DNA of 41,866 nt from PALSA-505 sp035308365 (GTDB taxonomy: Bacteria > Actinomycetota > Actinomycetes > Streptosporangiales > Streptosporangiaceae), in assembly GCA_035308365.1 (NCBI GenBank), contig DATGGU010000069.1, positions 1 to 41,866 of the forward strand, read 5' to 3'. Shown here one piece after another: positions 36,301-41,866 of the stretch. The translations under genes were made by a program, and so were the position numbers. The notes beneath the pieces were generated by a model. It was not told the DNA's origin and did no database searches. It saw nothing but the letters and a program-made list of their open reading frames with translations. Positions within the stretch are counted from its first letter, which is position 1, and each line of letters opens with the position of its first letter.

Positions 36301-36943
36301 CCCCGGACCCATGGGCGCCGGGCGCGCGGGTGCCGGGCGCCCCCACCCCGGCCACCTCAGCACCGGGCACCTCAGCACCTGCCACCTCAGCACCGGGCAC
36401 CTCAGCACCTGCCACCTCAGCACCGGGCACCTCAGCACCTGCCACCTCAGCACCTGCCACCTCAGCACCTGCCACCTCGACACCGGGCACCCCTGCCCCG
36501 GGCGCCTCAACACCGGGCACCGCCGCCCCGGGCGCCTCAGCACCGGATGCCCCCGGCCCGAATGCCTCTGCCCTGGGCGCCCGAGCCTGCGTCTGCTGCG
36601 CCCCGGGGCCTCTTTTGCTTGACGCGCGCAGGGTGGACAATGCCGCGACGCCCGCCGCGGTCAGGGGTGCTCCGGTGTTCGCCGCCTCCAGGGTTCCGGA
36701 GCGCAGGGTCAGGCGCAGCCGGCCTGGCACCCCGGCGCGCGCGGCCGCGTCGGCGGCGTTCTGCGCCAGTTCCACGATGACGCGATCACGGTAGCCGCCG
36801 AGAGCGTAATCTTCCTCCGCGTTGGCGTCCTCACGGAACCGCGCGGGCGACGCCGTCCAGGCGTCGAGCACCCGGCGGCGCAGATCCGCGGTACCGAACG
36901 GGTCGGGCTGGCTGCCTTGCACGCGTGGATCCGTCCTTCTCAT
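33371..36943 (-). CDS. Sacsin/Hsp90-like ATPase-domain protein with repeat insert
   Basis: A 1190-residue protein. The N-terminal part carries a GHKL-type ATPase pattern: VIVELAQNAADAA (Asn box, about residues 53-65), ANTGAPLTAAGVAAL in the position of the DxG box, and GRFGVGFAAAV as the glycine lid. This fits the sacsin-like/Hsp90-like ATP-binding proteins common in actinomycetes, whose role is unclear but may be in protein quality control. Between the second and third boxes sits a 100-residue insert of Gly/Ala/Glu/Val/Pro pentapeptides encoded by a 15-base minisatellite (36346-36540). A second repeat set (GLDTPAGRLPxG) lies near residues 425-485. The remaining 700 residues are Leu/Ala/Asp-rich with no domain I can name. 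The start is ATG 36943 without a clear ribosome site. It is unrelated to the cluster and probably ordinary chromosome. Confidence 0.85.
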   Translation of the reverse strand: MRRTDPRVQGSQPDPFGTADLRRRVLDAWTASPARFREDANAEEDYALGGYRDRVIVELAQNAADAAARAGVPGRLRLTLRSGTLEAANTGAPLTAAGVAALSTLRASSKRGPGAQQTQARAPRAEAFGPGASGAEAPGAAVPGVEAPGAGVPGVEVAGAEVAGAEVAGAEVPGAEVAGAEVPGAEVAGAEVPGAEVAGVGAPGTRAPGAHGSGVETAGRQAREMVGRFGVGFAAAVAVSDEPRICSLTGAVTWSRRAAADLVRRIPELAGEFGLRSGHVPVLRLPFAADGAPPEGFATAVTLPLRDDAAGQLIRRLLAETGPALLIALPALATIEIEADGAPRILTAARDGNGVTITVDGAAARWRTAAAAGQADPRLLADRPAEERARPSWSVRWAVPVAPGGEPAGTPARRLPDEVAPAPLPPDEPPGLDTPAGRLPNGLGGPLAPVDGPSALDPPAAGLPGAAGGGPAGGPGLDTPAGRLPDGVGGVVHAPTPTDEPLGLPALLLASFPLSPDRRHVAPGPLTDFLVDRAAEVYARLMPGLAPGPGLLDLVPGPVASGELDARVRRAILARLRDTAFLPAAGPGGPRVRPRDAVILDANLPGLDGCLAPVLDGLVTGPARHPAFAVLGVRQLRLAELADMLASLDRDPAWWRRLYDALGGADPGELSELGALPVPLADGRLVRGPRGLLLPGPGVEQAGRLRPLGVRVVHPGAVHPLLARLGAIEATPRGVLADPAVRAAVEASYDEDDPGPIAEAVLSLVAAAHLRPGELPWLAGLALPGADGDWYPAGELLFPDGPLAGVVAADTPFGILSPAVLGRHSAATLEAVGVLSSFGLLAAEDVALDDPGLDLDGAEDWAADTCARLPAGGVPPVAAEVLAVRDLELVDPARWPRALDMLAEPALRAAIVEPTRVLLADGRHADVPSYTAWWLRHHPVLGGHRAADVRAADADPLLAGLYDEVVLTVDPAVARALGVRTSVAVLLDEPGGADELLDRLADPARTVTRAQLRLLWAALAAVPQATAPDQVRAVQGEKVVVAGAGDALVLDTPDLWPLVSARPLVLAPYDRAERLADLLDLPLVSEEVSGLVESSPQRRPVPAIVSAVLPGAPATYEAHDRLVVDGISVPWRYTGGAVHAAGPGGLARGLAWASGRWPLRHLLAALLRDPGEATRLLAEADLDPDLPSGH
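35490..35656 (-). repeat. Direct repeat 135 bases apart in the sacsin-like gene
   Basis: Nearly identical segments at 35490-35521 and 35625-35656 encode GLDTPAGRLPxG twice, 45 codons apart. A weaker third copy (TPARRLPDEV) lies near 35696-35725. This suggests an in-frame duplicated module in a Pro/Gly-rich linker. Confidence 0.75.
36346..36540 (-). repeat. In-frame 15-base minisatellite (13 units)
   Basis: Thirteen 15-base units run head to tail. The first eight alternate between two forms (CACCGGGCACCTCAG and CACCTGCCACCTCAG, + strand) and the last five are more diverged. They encode GAEVP/GAEVA-type pentapeptides inserted in the ATPase region of the sacsin-like protein. The length keeps the reading frame. 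Confidence 0.92.
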
Positions 36944-37008
36944 TGTCTGCGACGGCGAGGTATCTCATGTTCTTGCCGAGCAGCTTATGGCGAGGCGCCC
37001 TGGCCGCG

Positions 37009-37386
37009 TCATGCGTCCCGGCGGTCCAGCAGAGTCCAGGCGATGGCGTACACGATGGCGGCGAACAGGCACATCACGCCGAAGCCGAGCCAGGGCTGGA
37101 GGCTGTGGGCGGCCGGGTGGACGCTGGTGAGCTGGCCCCCGGCCTGGGTCGGCCAGAACTCGTTGACCGGGTTCCGCCACGAGTCCGGCAGCGCCTGGGC
37201 GATCCCGGGCAGGACGAACAGGACGCCCACCATGGCGGCGATGGCGGCGGCCGGGCGCCGGAGCAAGGTCCCGGCGGTGACGGCGAGCACCGCCAGGGCG
37301 GTCAGGTACAGCCCCGCTCCGGCCACCGCCCGGGCTACCCCGGGATCGCCGAGCGCCGCATGGGGGGCATGACCGCTGATGAGGGC
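37009..37386 (-). pseudogene. ABC-2 type permease remnant (C-terminal end only)
   Basis: An open frame that from GTG 37326 gives 105 residues: hydrophobic segments (GLYLTALAVLAVTAGTLL, AAIAAMVGVLFVLPGIA), the loop NPVNEFWPTQAG, a last segment (GFGVMCLFAAIVYAIAW) and LLDRRDA. This is the typical last third of a 250-270 residue ABC-2 permease partner of a drug-type ATPase. The same frame stays open upstream and still reads as permease (ALISGHAPHAALGDPGVARA), overlapping the end of the ATPase remnant in another frame, so the N-terminal two thirds are missing rather than unread. No start signal is evident at 37326. It is probably nonfunctional. Confidence 0.75.
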
Positions 37387-37751
37387 CTGGCCACGCCCTC
37401 CAGACCGGCAGTGCGGAGCACCTCGTCCACCCGGCTGCGGGGGATGCCGTTACTGTGGGCCAGGCACAGCAGGTGGTCAAAGGCCCGGCGGCCACCGTGC
37501 AGCGCCCTGGCGTCGAGGACGGCGCCCACCTCGCGCATGGGTGCCGGCAGGTCGCGGTAGCTGCGCCCGCCGACGGTTACCGAGCCCTGCGTCGGGGCGT
37601 CCAGGCCCAGGATCATCCGCATGGTGGTGGTCTTCCCGGCGCCGTTCGGGCCGAGGAAGCCGGTGACCATGCCGGGCCGGATGGAGAAGGACAGGTCGTT
37701 GACGGCCGTGGTGGAGCCGTAGCGCTTGACCAGGTTGCGGGCTTCGATCAT
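37335..37751 (-). pseudogene. ABC transporter ATPase remnant (N-terminal part only)
   Basis: A 138-residue frame with a normal ABC start (MIEARNLVKRYGSTTAVNDL) and a Walker A motif (GPNGAGKTT, about residues 34-42). It runs through HLLCLAHSNGIPRSRVDEVLRTAGLEGVA and then breaks off into about 20 unrelated residues. The signature motif, Walker B, D-loop and H-loop, which should follow within the next 60 residues, are absent. Downstream, in a different frame, comes the C-terminal end of a permease. One deletion of roughly 1 kb or more from mid-ATPase to mid-permease explains both. Its ATG overlaps the stop of the MerR gene (ATGA), so it was once a regulator-transporter operon. It cannot hydrolyse ATP as it stands. 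Confidence 0.82.
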
Positions 37752-38608
37752 CGCTCTACGGCGAACGGGACGGCGACGTCGCAGTCGGGGGCGGTGACGG
37801 GCCCGGTCGCGAGATAGGTGATGCGCAGGCCGAGGTCTTCGGGCGTGCGGGCAAGACGCTCATCCTCGTGCTCCTGCTCCTGCTCTTGCACCCAGGCCTG
37901 CAGTGACTCCATAGCGAGCTGCCAGTGCACCGCTGAATCCGGCCCGGACCAGTCTGGCAGCGCGACGAACGCCTCCCGGTGCGCCGGCTCGGTTCGCAAC
38001 GTCAGCTCGGGATAGTGCTCTGCGAGGGCATGCGCCTCCGCTTGCGGAACCGGCTTGCACCATTCGACCGGGCCGTCGCTGTCAGCGCTCACCCAGCCCC
38101 ACTGGATGGAGAAGGCCGCGCCTTCTCGTCCTTCGATCCTCGGGAGCGGGCGCTCGCGCAAGATCGCGATGAACTCCTTGCCGAACGCCCATTGCCCCTG
38201 CTCGTCGACGTTGCGCTTCAGGCAGAGCAGGCTCCGCTCGGGCATCTCCCGGGTGGCGACCTCGTACATGACAGGCCTCATTCCGCTCAGTCGGCTGACG
38301 AGGTAGTCGGCTAGCTCGCGCCGCGCGCCGTGTGCCGCTTCGGCGTCGCGCCAGTGCTCAGCGATGCGTTTCGCCGCGTCGGCCGGATCGCACGCGAGCA
38401 GCTCCTTGACCGCCTTAAGCGGCAACTGCAACTGACGCATCATCACGACAAGGCGTGCCTGGCCGAGCTGGGCTGTGTCGTAGTAGCGATAACCAGACGC
38501 ATGATCGACGCGCGAAGGCACCAGCACCCCGCGCTCGTCGTACAGGCGGAGTGCCTTCAGCGAAAGGCGCGACCGTCGGGCGAACTCTCCGATGCTGATT
38601 TCTTTCAC
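37748..38608 (-). CDS. MerR-family transcriptional regulator with GyrI-like effector domain
   Basis: A 286-residue regulator starting at GTG 38608, with GAGGGAG about six bases before it. The N-terminal 70 residues are a MerR winged helix: ISIGEFARRSRLSLKALRLYDERGVL and YRYYDTAQLGQARLVVMMRQL. A coiled linker follows, and the last 150 residues look like a GyrI/BmrR-type ligand pocket (VATREMPERSLLCL, FSIQWGWVSADSDGPVEWC). There are no metal-binding cysteines of the MerR/CueR type, so a small organic ligand is likely. It overlaps the ABC ATPase remnant by 4 bases and presumably controlled its own promoter and that transporter. The promoter upstream has the long spacer typical of the family. With the transporter broken it may now regulate only itself or distant genes. 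Confidence 0.92.
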   Translation of the reverse strand: MKEISIGEFARRSRLSLKALRLYDERGVLVPSRVDHASGYRYYDTAQLGQARLVVMMRQLQLPLKAVKELLACDPADAAKRIAEHWRDAEAAHGARRELADYLVSRLSGMRPVMYEVATREMPERSLLCLKRNVDEQGQWAFGKEFIAILRERPLPRIEGREGAAFSIQWGWVSADSDGPVEWCKPVPQAEAHALAEHYPELTLRTEPAHREAFVALPDWSGPDSAVHWQLAMESLQAWVQEQEQEHEDERLARTPEDLGLRITYLATGPVTAPDCDVAVPFAVER

Positions 38609-38838
38609 GCTGACTCCCTCGCCGCCGGGCCGGTCGGGCCCGGCAAAGTGAGTGTGCGGGCTCCCCCAAGGTGAGAGTCAAGGCCGCCGCCCGCCAGCCA
38701 TCTCCCGGTAGCGGAGGGGGTTCTGCAACGGCGGGAACGCTACGCGCCCAGCGACGTCCCGGGACGCTCAACTCAGCTCAGCGGTGGCGAGGCCGGGCTT
38801 CGGGTGGACCGTGCGTGTCCGTAACGAAGGAAATCTCG
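38609..38838. other. Intergenic region between the MerR gene and tex
   Basis: These 230 bases hold the MerR promoter (38651-38681) and ribosome site. The rest, up to the tex stop at 38839, contains no gene I can support; a stretch near 38690-38800 is GC-rich without a clear terminator. Confidence 0.6.
38651..38681 (-). promoter_or_regulatory. MerR-type promoter with 19-base spacer and central dyad
   Basis: On the - strand TTGACT (38681-38676) is followed after 19 bases by CACACT (38656-38651), about 43 bases before the MerR start codon. The spacer contains CTCACCTTGGGGGAG, an imperfect inverted repeat between the -35 and -10. MerR-family activators act on promoters with 19-20 base spacers by twisting the DNA at such a dyad, so this is probably the autoregulated promoter and operator. 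No similar site was noticed elsewhere in the window. Confidence 0.75.
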
Positions 38839-41250
38839 TTACTTTTTGGAATTGTCGCCGCCACCCAGGCCGGCCCGGCGCAGCGCGTCGGCCATGGCGC
38901 CGCTGGGGGGTGGATCGCCTCGCCTGCGGTTCTGCTTGGCCGGTGTGTCGCGTGGCGCGCGTGGCTCGCCCCCCGCCTCGTCGTCGAGGCGCAGGGTGAG
39001 CGAAATTCTCTTGCGGGCGGTGTCCACGCTGAGGACCTTCACCCGGACAACGTCGCCGGATTTGACCACTTCGCGCGGATCGGAGACGAAGTTCCGCGAC
39101 ATCGCGGACACGTGCACCAGGCCATCTTGATGCACGCCGACGTCGACGAAGGCGCCGAAGGCCGCGACGTTGGTGACCACGCCTTCCAGGATCATGCCGG
39201 GCGCCAGGTCGGCCAGTGTCTCCACCCCGTCGGCGAACGAGGCGGTGGTGAAAGCCGGCCGCGGGTCACGGCCCGGCTTCTCCAGTTCCTTGAGGATGTC
39301 GCTGACCGTCAGCACGCCGAACTGTTCGTCAGCAAACTGTCCCGGCCGGAGGGCATGCAGCACGGCCGTGTTCCCGATCAGCTCCGGCATGGTGGTCCCG
39401 GCGGCGGTCAGGATGCGCCGGACCACTGGGTATGCCTCCGGGTGAACGGCGGAGGCGTCCAGCGGGTCGTCGCCATCGGTGATGCGCAGGAACCCGGCGC
39501 ACTGCTCGAACGCCTTGGGGCCAAGGCGCGGGACCTTCCGCAGGGCCTGGCGGTTACGGAACGGGCCGGCCGAGTCCCGCTGCGCCACGATGGCGCCGGC
39601 CAGTCCCTCGCTGATGCCGGACACGCGGGCCAGCAGCGGGACGGACGCGGTGTTCACGTCCACGCCGACCGCGTTCACGCAGTCCTCGACCACCGCATCC
39701 AGCGAACGGGACAGCTGCACGCCGGACAGGTCGTGCTGGTACTGGCCGACCCCGATGGACTTGGGATCGATCTTGACCAGCTCGGCGAGCGGATCCTGCA
39801 GGCGGCGGGCGATGGACACCGCGCCGCGCAGTGACACGTCCATGCCGGGCAGTTCCTGCGAGGCGTATTCGGACGCCGAATATACCGACGCTCCCGCCTC
39901 GGAGACCACGATCTTGGTGAGCTTCAGTTCGGGGTGCGCCTTCATCAGCGCGGCGGCCAGCCGGTCGGTCTCGCGTGACGCGGTGCCGTTGCCGATGGCG
40001 ATCAGCTCGACCCGGTGGGCCGCGGCCAGCCGGGCCAGCACGGCGATCGACGCCTCCCAGCCGGCGCCGGGCTTCGATGTCGCGGGCCACTTCAGGTCGT
40101 GCGCCTCCCGGCCCGCGCCGGGCTTCGATGTCGCGGGCCGCTTCAGGTCGTGCGGGTAGATGGTGTCCGTCGCGACCGGCTTGCCCGTCGCATCGACCAC
40201 GGCGACCTTCACGCCGGTGCGGAACCCTGGATCAAGTCCCATGGTCGTGCGAGCGCCCGCGGGGGCGGCCAGCAGCAGATCGCGCAGGTTGGCGGCGAAG
40301 ACAGCAACGGCATCCTGCTCGGCGCTCTGCCACAGCCGCATCCGCAGATCCACGCTGAGCCGGACCAGGAAGCGGGTCCGCCACGCCCAGTGGACCGTTT
40401 CGGTGAGCCAGCGATCCCCCGGCCGGCCCTGGTCGGCGATGCCGAAATGGGCCGCGATCAGCTCTTCGTAATCGTTGAGCCCGTCGGGGGTGTCCGGGGC
40501 CGACCCGGCGGGGTCCAGCTCGAGGCAGAGGAACTCTTCCTTCTCCCCGCGCAGCATGGCCAGGATCCGGTGCGATGGCAGCTTGGTCAGCGGCTCGGAG
40601 AAGTCGAAGTAGTCCGCGAACTTCGCGCCGGCTTCCTGCTGGCCGTCCCGTACTCGCGACACGAGCCGGCCACGCGACCACATCCGCTCCCTGAGCACCC
40701 CGATCAGGTCGGCATCCTCAGCGAAACGCTCGCCGAGGATCGCCCGCGCGCCGTCCAGGGCGGCGGTGACGTCCGGCACCCCCCTCGCCTCGTCCACGTA
40801 GCCGCTGGCCGCCCGCCGCGGATCGGCGCCCGGGTTGGCGAGCAGTTCGCCGGCGAGCGGCTCAAGGCCGGCTTCCCGCGCTATCTGCGCCTTCGTCCGG
40901 CGCTTCGGCTTGTAGGGGAGATAGATGTCCTCCAGGCGCGCCTTGGAATCGGCCGCCATGATCTGCGCTTCGAGCGCCTCGTCAAGCTTGCCCTGGGAGC
41001 GGATCGACTCGAGGATCGCGGCGCGCCGCTCCGCCAGTTCGCGCAGGTACCGCAGCCGCTCCTCGAGGGTGCGCAACTGGGCGTCGTCGAGCGCCCCGGT
41101 CGCCTCCTTGCGGTAGCGGGCGATGAACGGCACGGTCGCCCCACCGTCGAGCAGTTCGACCGCCGCCGCCACCTGCCCCGGACGGACGCCGAGTTCCCTG
41201 GCGATCGTGGCGGTGACGGACTGGTCAGGTGCCTGGGAGGGCGCTGTCAC
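38839..41250 (-). CDS. tex: RNA-binding protein Tex (YqgF-like, HhH and S1 domains)
   Basis: An 803-residue protein. GTG 41250 is chosen as the start because the protein from there (VTAPSQAPDQS, then ATIARELGVRPGQVAAAVELLDGG) matches the usual Tex N terminus and length, whereas the frame open back to 41724 encodes Arg/Pro-rich shadow sequence. Landmarks are TVPFIARYRKEATGALDD, DIYLPYKPKRRTKAQIAREAGLEPLA, the YqgF-like TMGLDPGFRTGVKVAVVD, ELIAIGNGTASRETDRLAA, the helix-hairpin-helix region and an S1 domain near the C terminus (GMILEGVVTNVAAFGAFVDVGVHQDG). Tex binds nucleic acid and affects transcription and RNA turnover; it is a conserved housekeeping gene. A 51-base tandem duplication adds 17 residues between the YqgF-like core and the next strand. 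It converges on nothing and diverges from the hydrolase at 41514. Confidence 0.95.
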   Translation of the reverse strand: MTAPSQAPDQSVTATIARELGVRPGQVAAAVELLDGGATVPFIARYRKEATGALDDAQLRTLEERLRYLRELAERRAAILESIRSQGKLDEALEAQIMAADSKARLEDIYLPYKPKRRTKAQIAREAGLEPLAGELLANPGADPRRAASGYVDEARGVPDVTAALDGARAILGERFAEDADLIGVLRERMWSRGRLVSRVRDGQQEAGAKFADYFDFSEPLTKLPSHRILAMLRGEKEEFLCLELDPAGSAPDTPDGLNDYEELIAAHFGIADQGRPGDRWLTETVHWAWRTRFLVRLSVDLRMRLWQSAEQDAVAVFAANLRDLLLAAPAGARTTMGLDPGFRTGVKVAVVDATGKPVATDTIYPHDLKRPATSKPGAGREAHDLKWPATSKPGAGWEASIAVLARLAAAHRVELIAIGNGTASRETDRLAAALMKAHPELKLTKIVVSEAGASVYSASEYASQELPGMDVSLRGAVSIARRLQDPLAELVKIDPKSIGVGQYQHDLSGVQLSRSLDAVVEDCVNAVGVDVNTASVPLLARVSGISEGLAGAIVAQRDSAGPFRNRQALRKVPRLGPKAFEQCAGFLRITDGDDPLDASAVHPEAYPVVRRILTAAGTTMPELIGNTAVLHALRPGQFADEQFGVLTVSDILKELEKPGRDPRPAFTTASFADGVETLADLAPGMILEGVVTNVAAFGAFVDVGVHQDGLVHVSAMSRNFVSDPREVVKSGDVVRVKVLSVDTARKRISLTLRLDDEAGGEPRAPRDTPAKQNRRRGDPPPSGAMADALRRAGLGGGDNSKK
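40051..40152 (-). repeat. 51-base tandem duplication within tex
   Basis: Positions 40051-40101 and 40102-40152 match at 48 of 51 bases. The duplication is in frame and gives two copies of a 17-residue segment (HDLKRPATSKPGAGREA and HDLKWPATSKPGAGWEA). Tex proteins I know have one short segment here, between TDTIYPH and the following helix. Confidence 0.9.
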
Positions 41251-41501
41251 GGCTTCTGTCCACTCTTTCGATCGGGTGCGGCTGGCCCGGGACCCGCAGC
41301 GCGCAAGGCCCACCGGATGAATTGTGCCCCCTGCCCCGGGGTGGGCGGCACGAACCGGGCTGGCGTTACCCGGGTGCCGCCGACGAGGCCCGCACGACGA
41401 GCAACCAGGCCGTGTGCTCTCCGTAGCACCGCGGTAGTCCGGCCCGGCAGGCGTTGGCCTGCCGGGCACCTGCTCCAGGTCACCGGGATCCGGCCGTCTG
41501 C

Positions 41502-41507
41502 TACGGT
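41502..41507 (+). promoter_or_regulatory. Candidate -10 of a leaderless promoter
   Basis: TACGGT matches the actinomycete TANNNT -10 pattern and ends six bases before the ATG at 41514. That spacing is typical of leaderless transcripts, and no Shine-Dalgarno sequence is seen before this ATG. No convincing -35 lies upstream. The rest of the 41251-41513 gap should also hold the tex promoter, but I could not pick one. Confidence 0.35.
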
Positions 41508-41513
41508 CGCGGC

Positions 41514-41866
41514 ATGTCCGCAGTCGATGCCTGCCGCCTGCCGGTCGACGGCGGGGATGCCGTCTTCTGCGAAGTGACAGGTCACGGCCGGCCGCTGGTG
41601 CTGACACACGACGGTTTCTTGCACCGGGAATCCTGGGACGCCCAGTTCGAGTCGCTGTCGCGGTCTTACCGGGTGGTGCGCTGGGACCGGCGGGGATACG
41701 GGCGGTCGGACGAGCCGCGTGCACCCTATGCCAGTGACGACGACCTCGCCCGGGTCGTTGCTTCGCTGACCGAGCCGCCCGCGGTCCTCATGGGATGCTC
41801 CAACGGCGGCCTGCTGTCGTTGCAGTGCGCGCTGAAGCACCCGGAACTGGTTGCCGCGCTGGTGCT
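41514..41866 (+). CDS. Alpha/beta hydrolase, 3' end cut by the window
   Basis: The frame from ATG 41514 is open to the right edge, giving 117 residues. It reads as the N-terminal half of an alpha/beta hydrolase: PLVLTHDGFLHRESWDAQFESL in the oxyanion region (with HD where HG is usual), YRVVRWDRRGYGRSDEP, and the nucleophile elbow LMGCSNGGLLSLQCA with Ser in GCSNGG. The family includes esterases, lipases and haloalkane dehalogenase relatives; the acid and His lie beyond the window, so the substrate cannot be judged. It is transcribed divergently from tex. Confidence 0.85.
   Translation, partial: MSAVDACRLPVDGGDAVFCEVTGHGRPLVLTHDGFLHRESWDAQFESLSRSYRVVRWDRRGYGRSDEPRAPYASDDDLARVVASLTEPPAVLMGCSNGGLLSLQCALKHPELVAALV

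Noticed and set aside
36346..36540. CRISPR array
   Set aside because: The 15-base units are contiguous without spacers, in frame within a gene, and no cas genes are present.
37009..37326. Intact small membrane protein
   Set aside because: Its sequence is the last third of an ABC-2 permease and the frame continues upstream as permease, so it is a remnant.
41251..41724. N-terminal extension of Tex
   Set aside because: The frame is open but the extra 158 residues are Arg/Pro-rich, unlike any Tex, and overlap the divergent hydrolase gene.

Overview
This window is very GC-rich, uses GTG and TTG starts freely and packs genes with 4-base stop/start overlaps. Together with its large NRPS/PKS genes, this points to an actinomycete (Actinomycetota); I cannot name the genus.

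Positions 1 to 33327 hold the 3' part of a hybrid NRPS-PKS biosynthetic gene cluster. All 15 genes lie on the + strand, most joined by ATGA, GTGA or TTGA overlaps, so it reads as one long polycistron. In order they are: a partial NRPS (PCP-C-A-PCP), a terminal NRPS (C-A-PCP-TE), an MFS exporter, a SyrP/TauD-like non-haem iron hydroxylase, a PaaK-like acyl-activating enzyme, a SufS-like PLP enzyme, a Tat-exported small protein, a Rossmann dehydrogenase, a PLP-fold-II-like protein, a free A-PCP, a ketosynthase without an AT, a LanB-type protein, an A-PCP-C-PCP NRPS, a KS-AT-KR-DH-PCP PKS, and a second LanB-type protein. By hand extraction, both A domains of the first two NRPS genes carry serine-type specificity codes.

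The most unusual content is the pair of LanB-type (lantibiotic dehydratase, tRNA-dependent glutamylation domain) proteins. Each is about 795 residues, lacks the SpaB_C elimination domain, and lies directly after a ketosynthase gene. No lanthipeptide precursor, cyclase or elimination protein is visible. A plausible reading is aminoacyl-tRNA-dependent modification of a carrier-protein-bound Ser-containing NRPS/PKS intermediate, or PEARL-like amino acid addition. The KS without AT has lost the histidine of its NxGH motif. The thioesterase has Cys, Trp and Arg where Ser, Asp and His are expected. An abrupt composition change and a 34-base exact repeat suggest that the A domain of the second NRPS was moved or converted as a block.

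After a convergent junction at 33328-33370 the window changes to what looks like ordinary chromosome, mostly on the - strand: a sacsin/Hsp90-like ATPase with an in-frame 15-base minisatellite, a decayed ABC transporter pair fused by a deletion, its MerR regulator with a typical long-spacer promoter, and the RNA-binding protein Tex with a 51-base internal duplication. A divergent alpha/beta hydrolase is cut by the right edge. I saw no tRNA, rRNA, CRISPR array, insertion sequence, MbtH gene, phosphopantetheinyl transferase or cluster-specific regulator.
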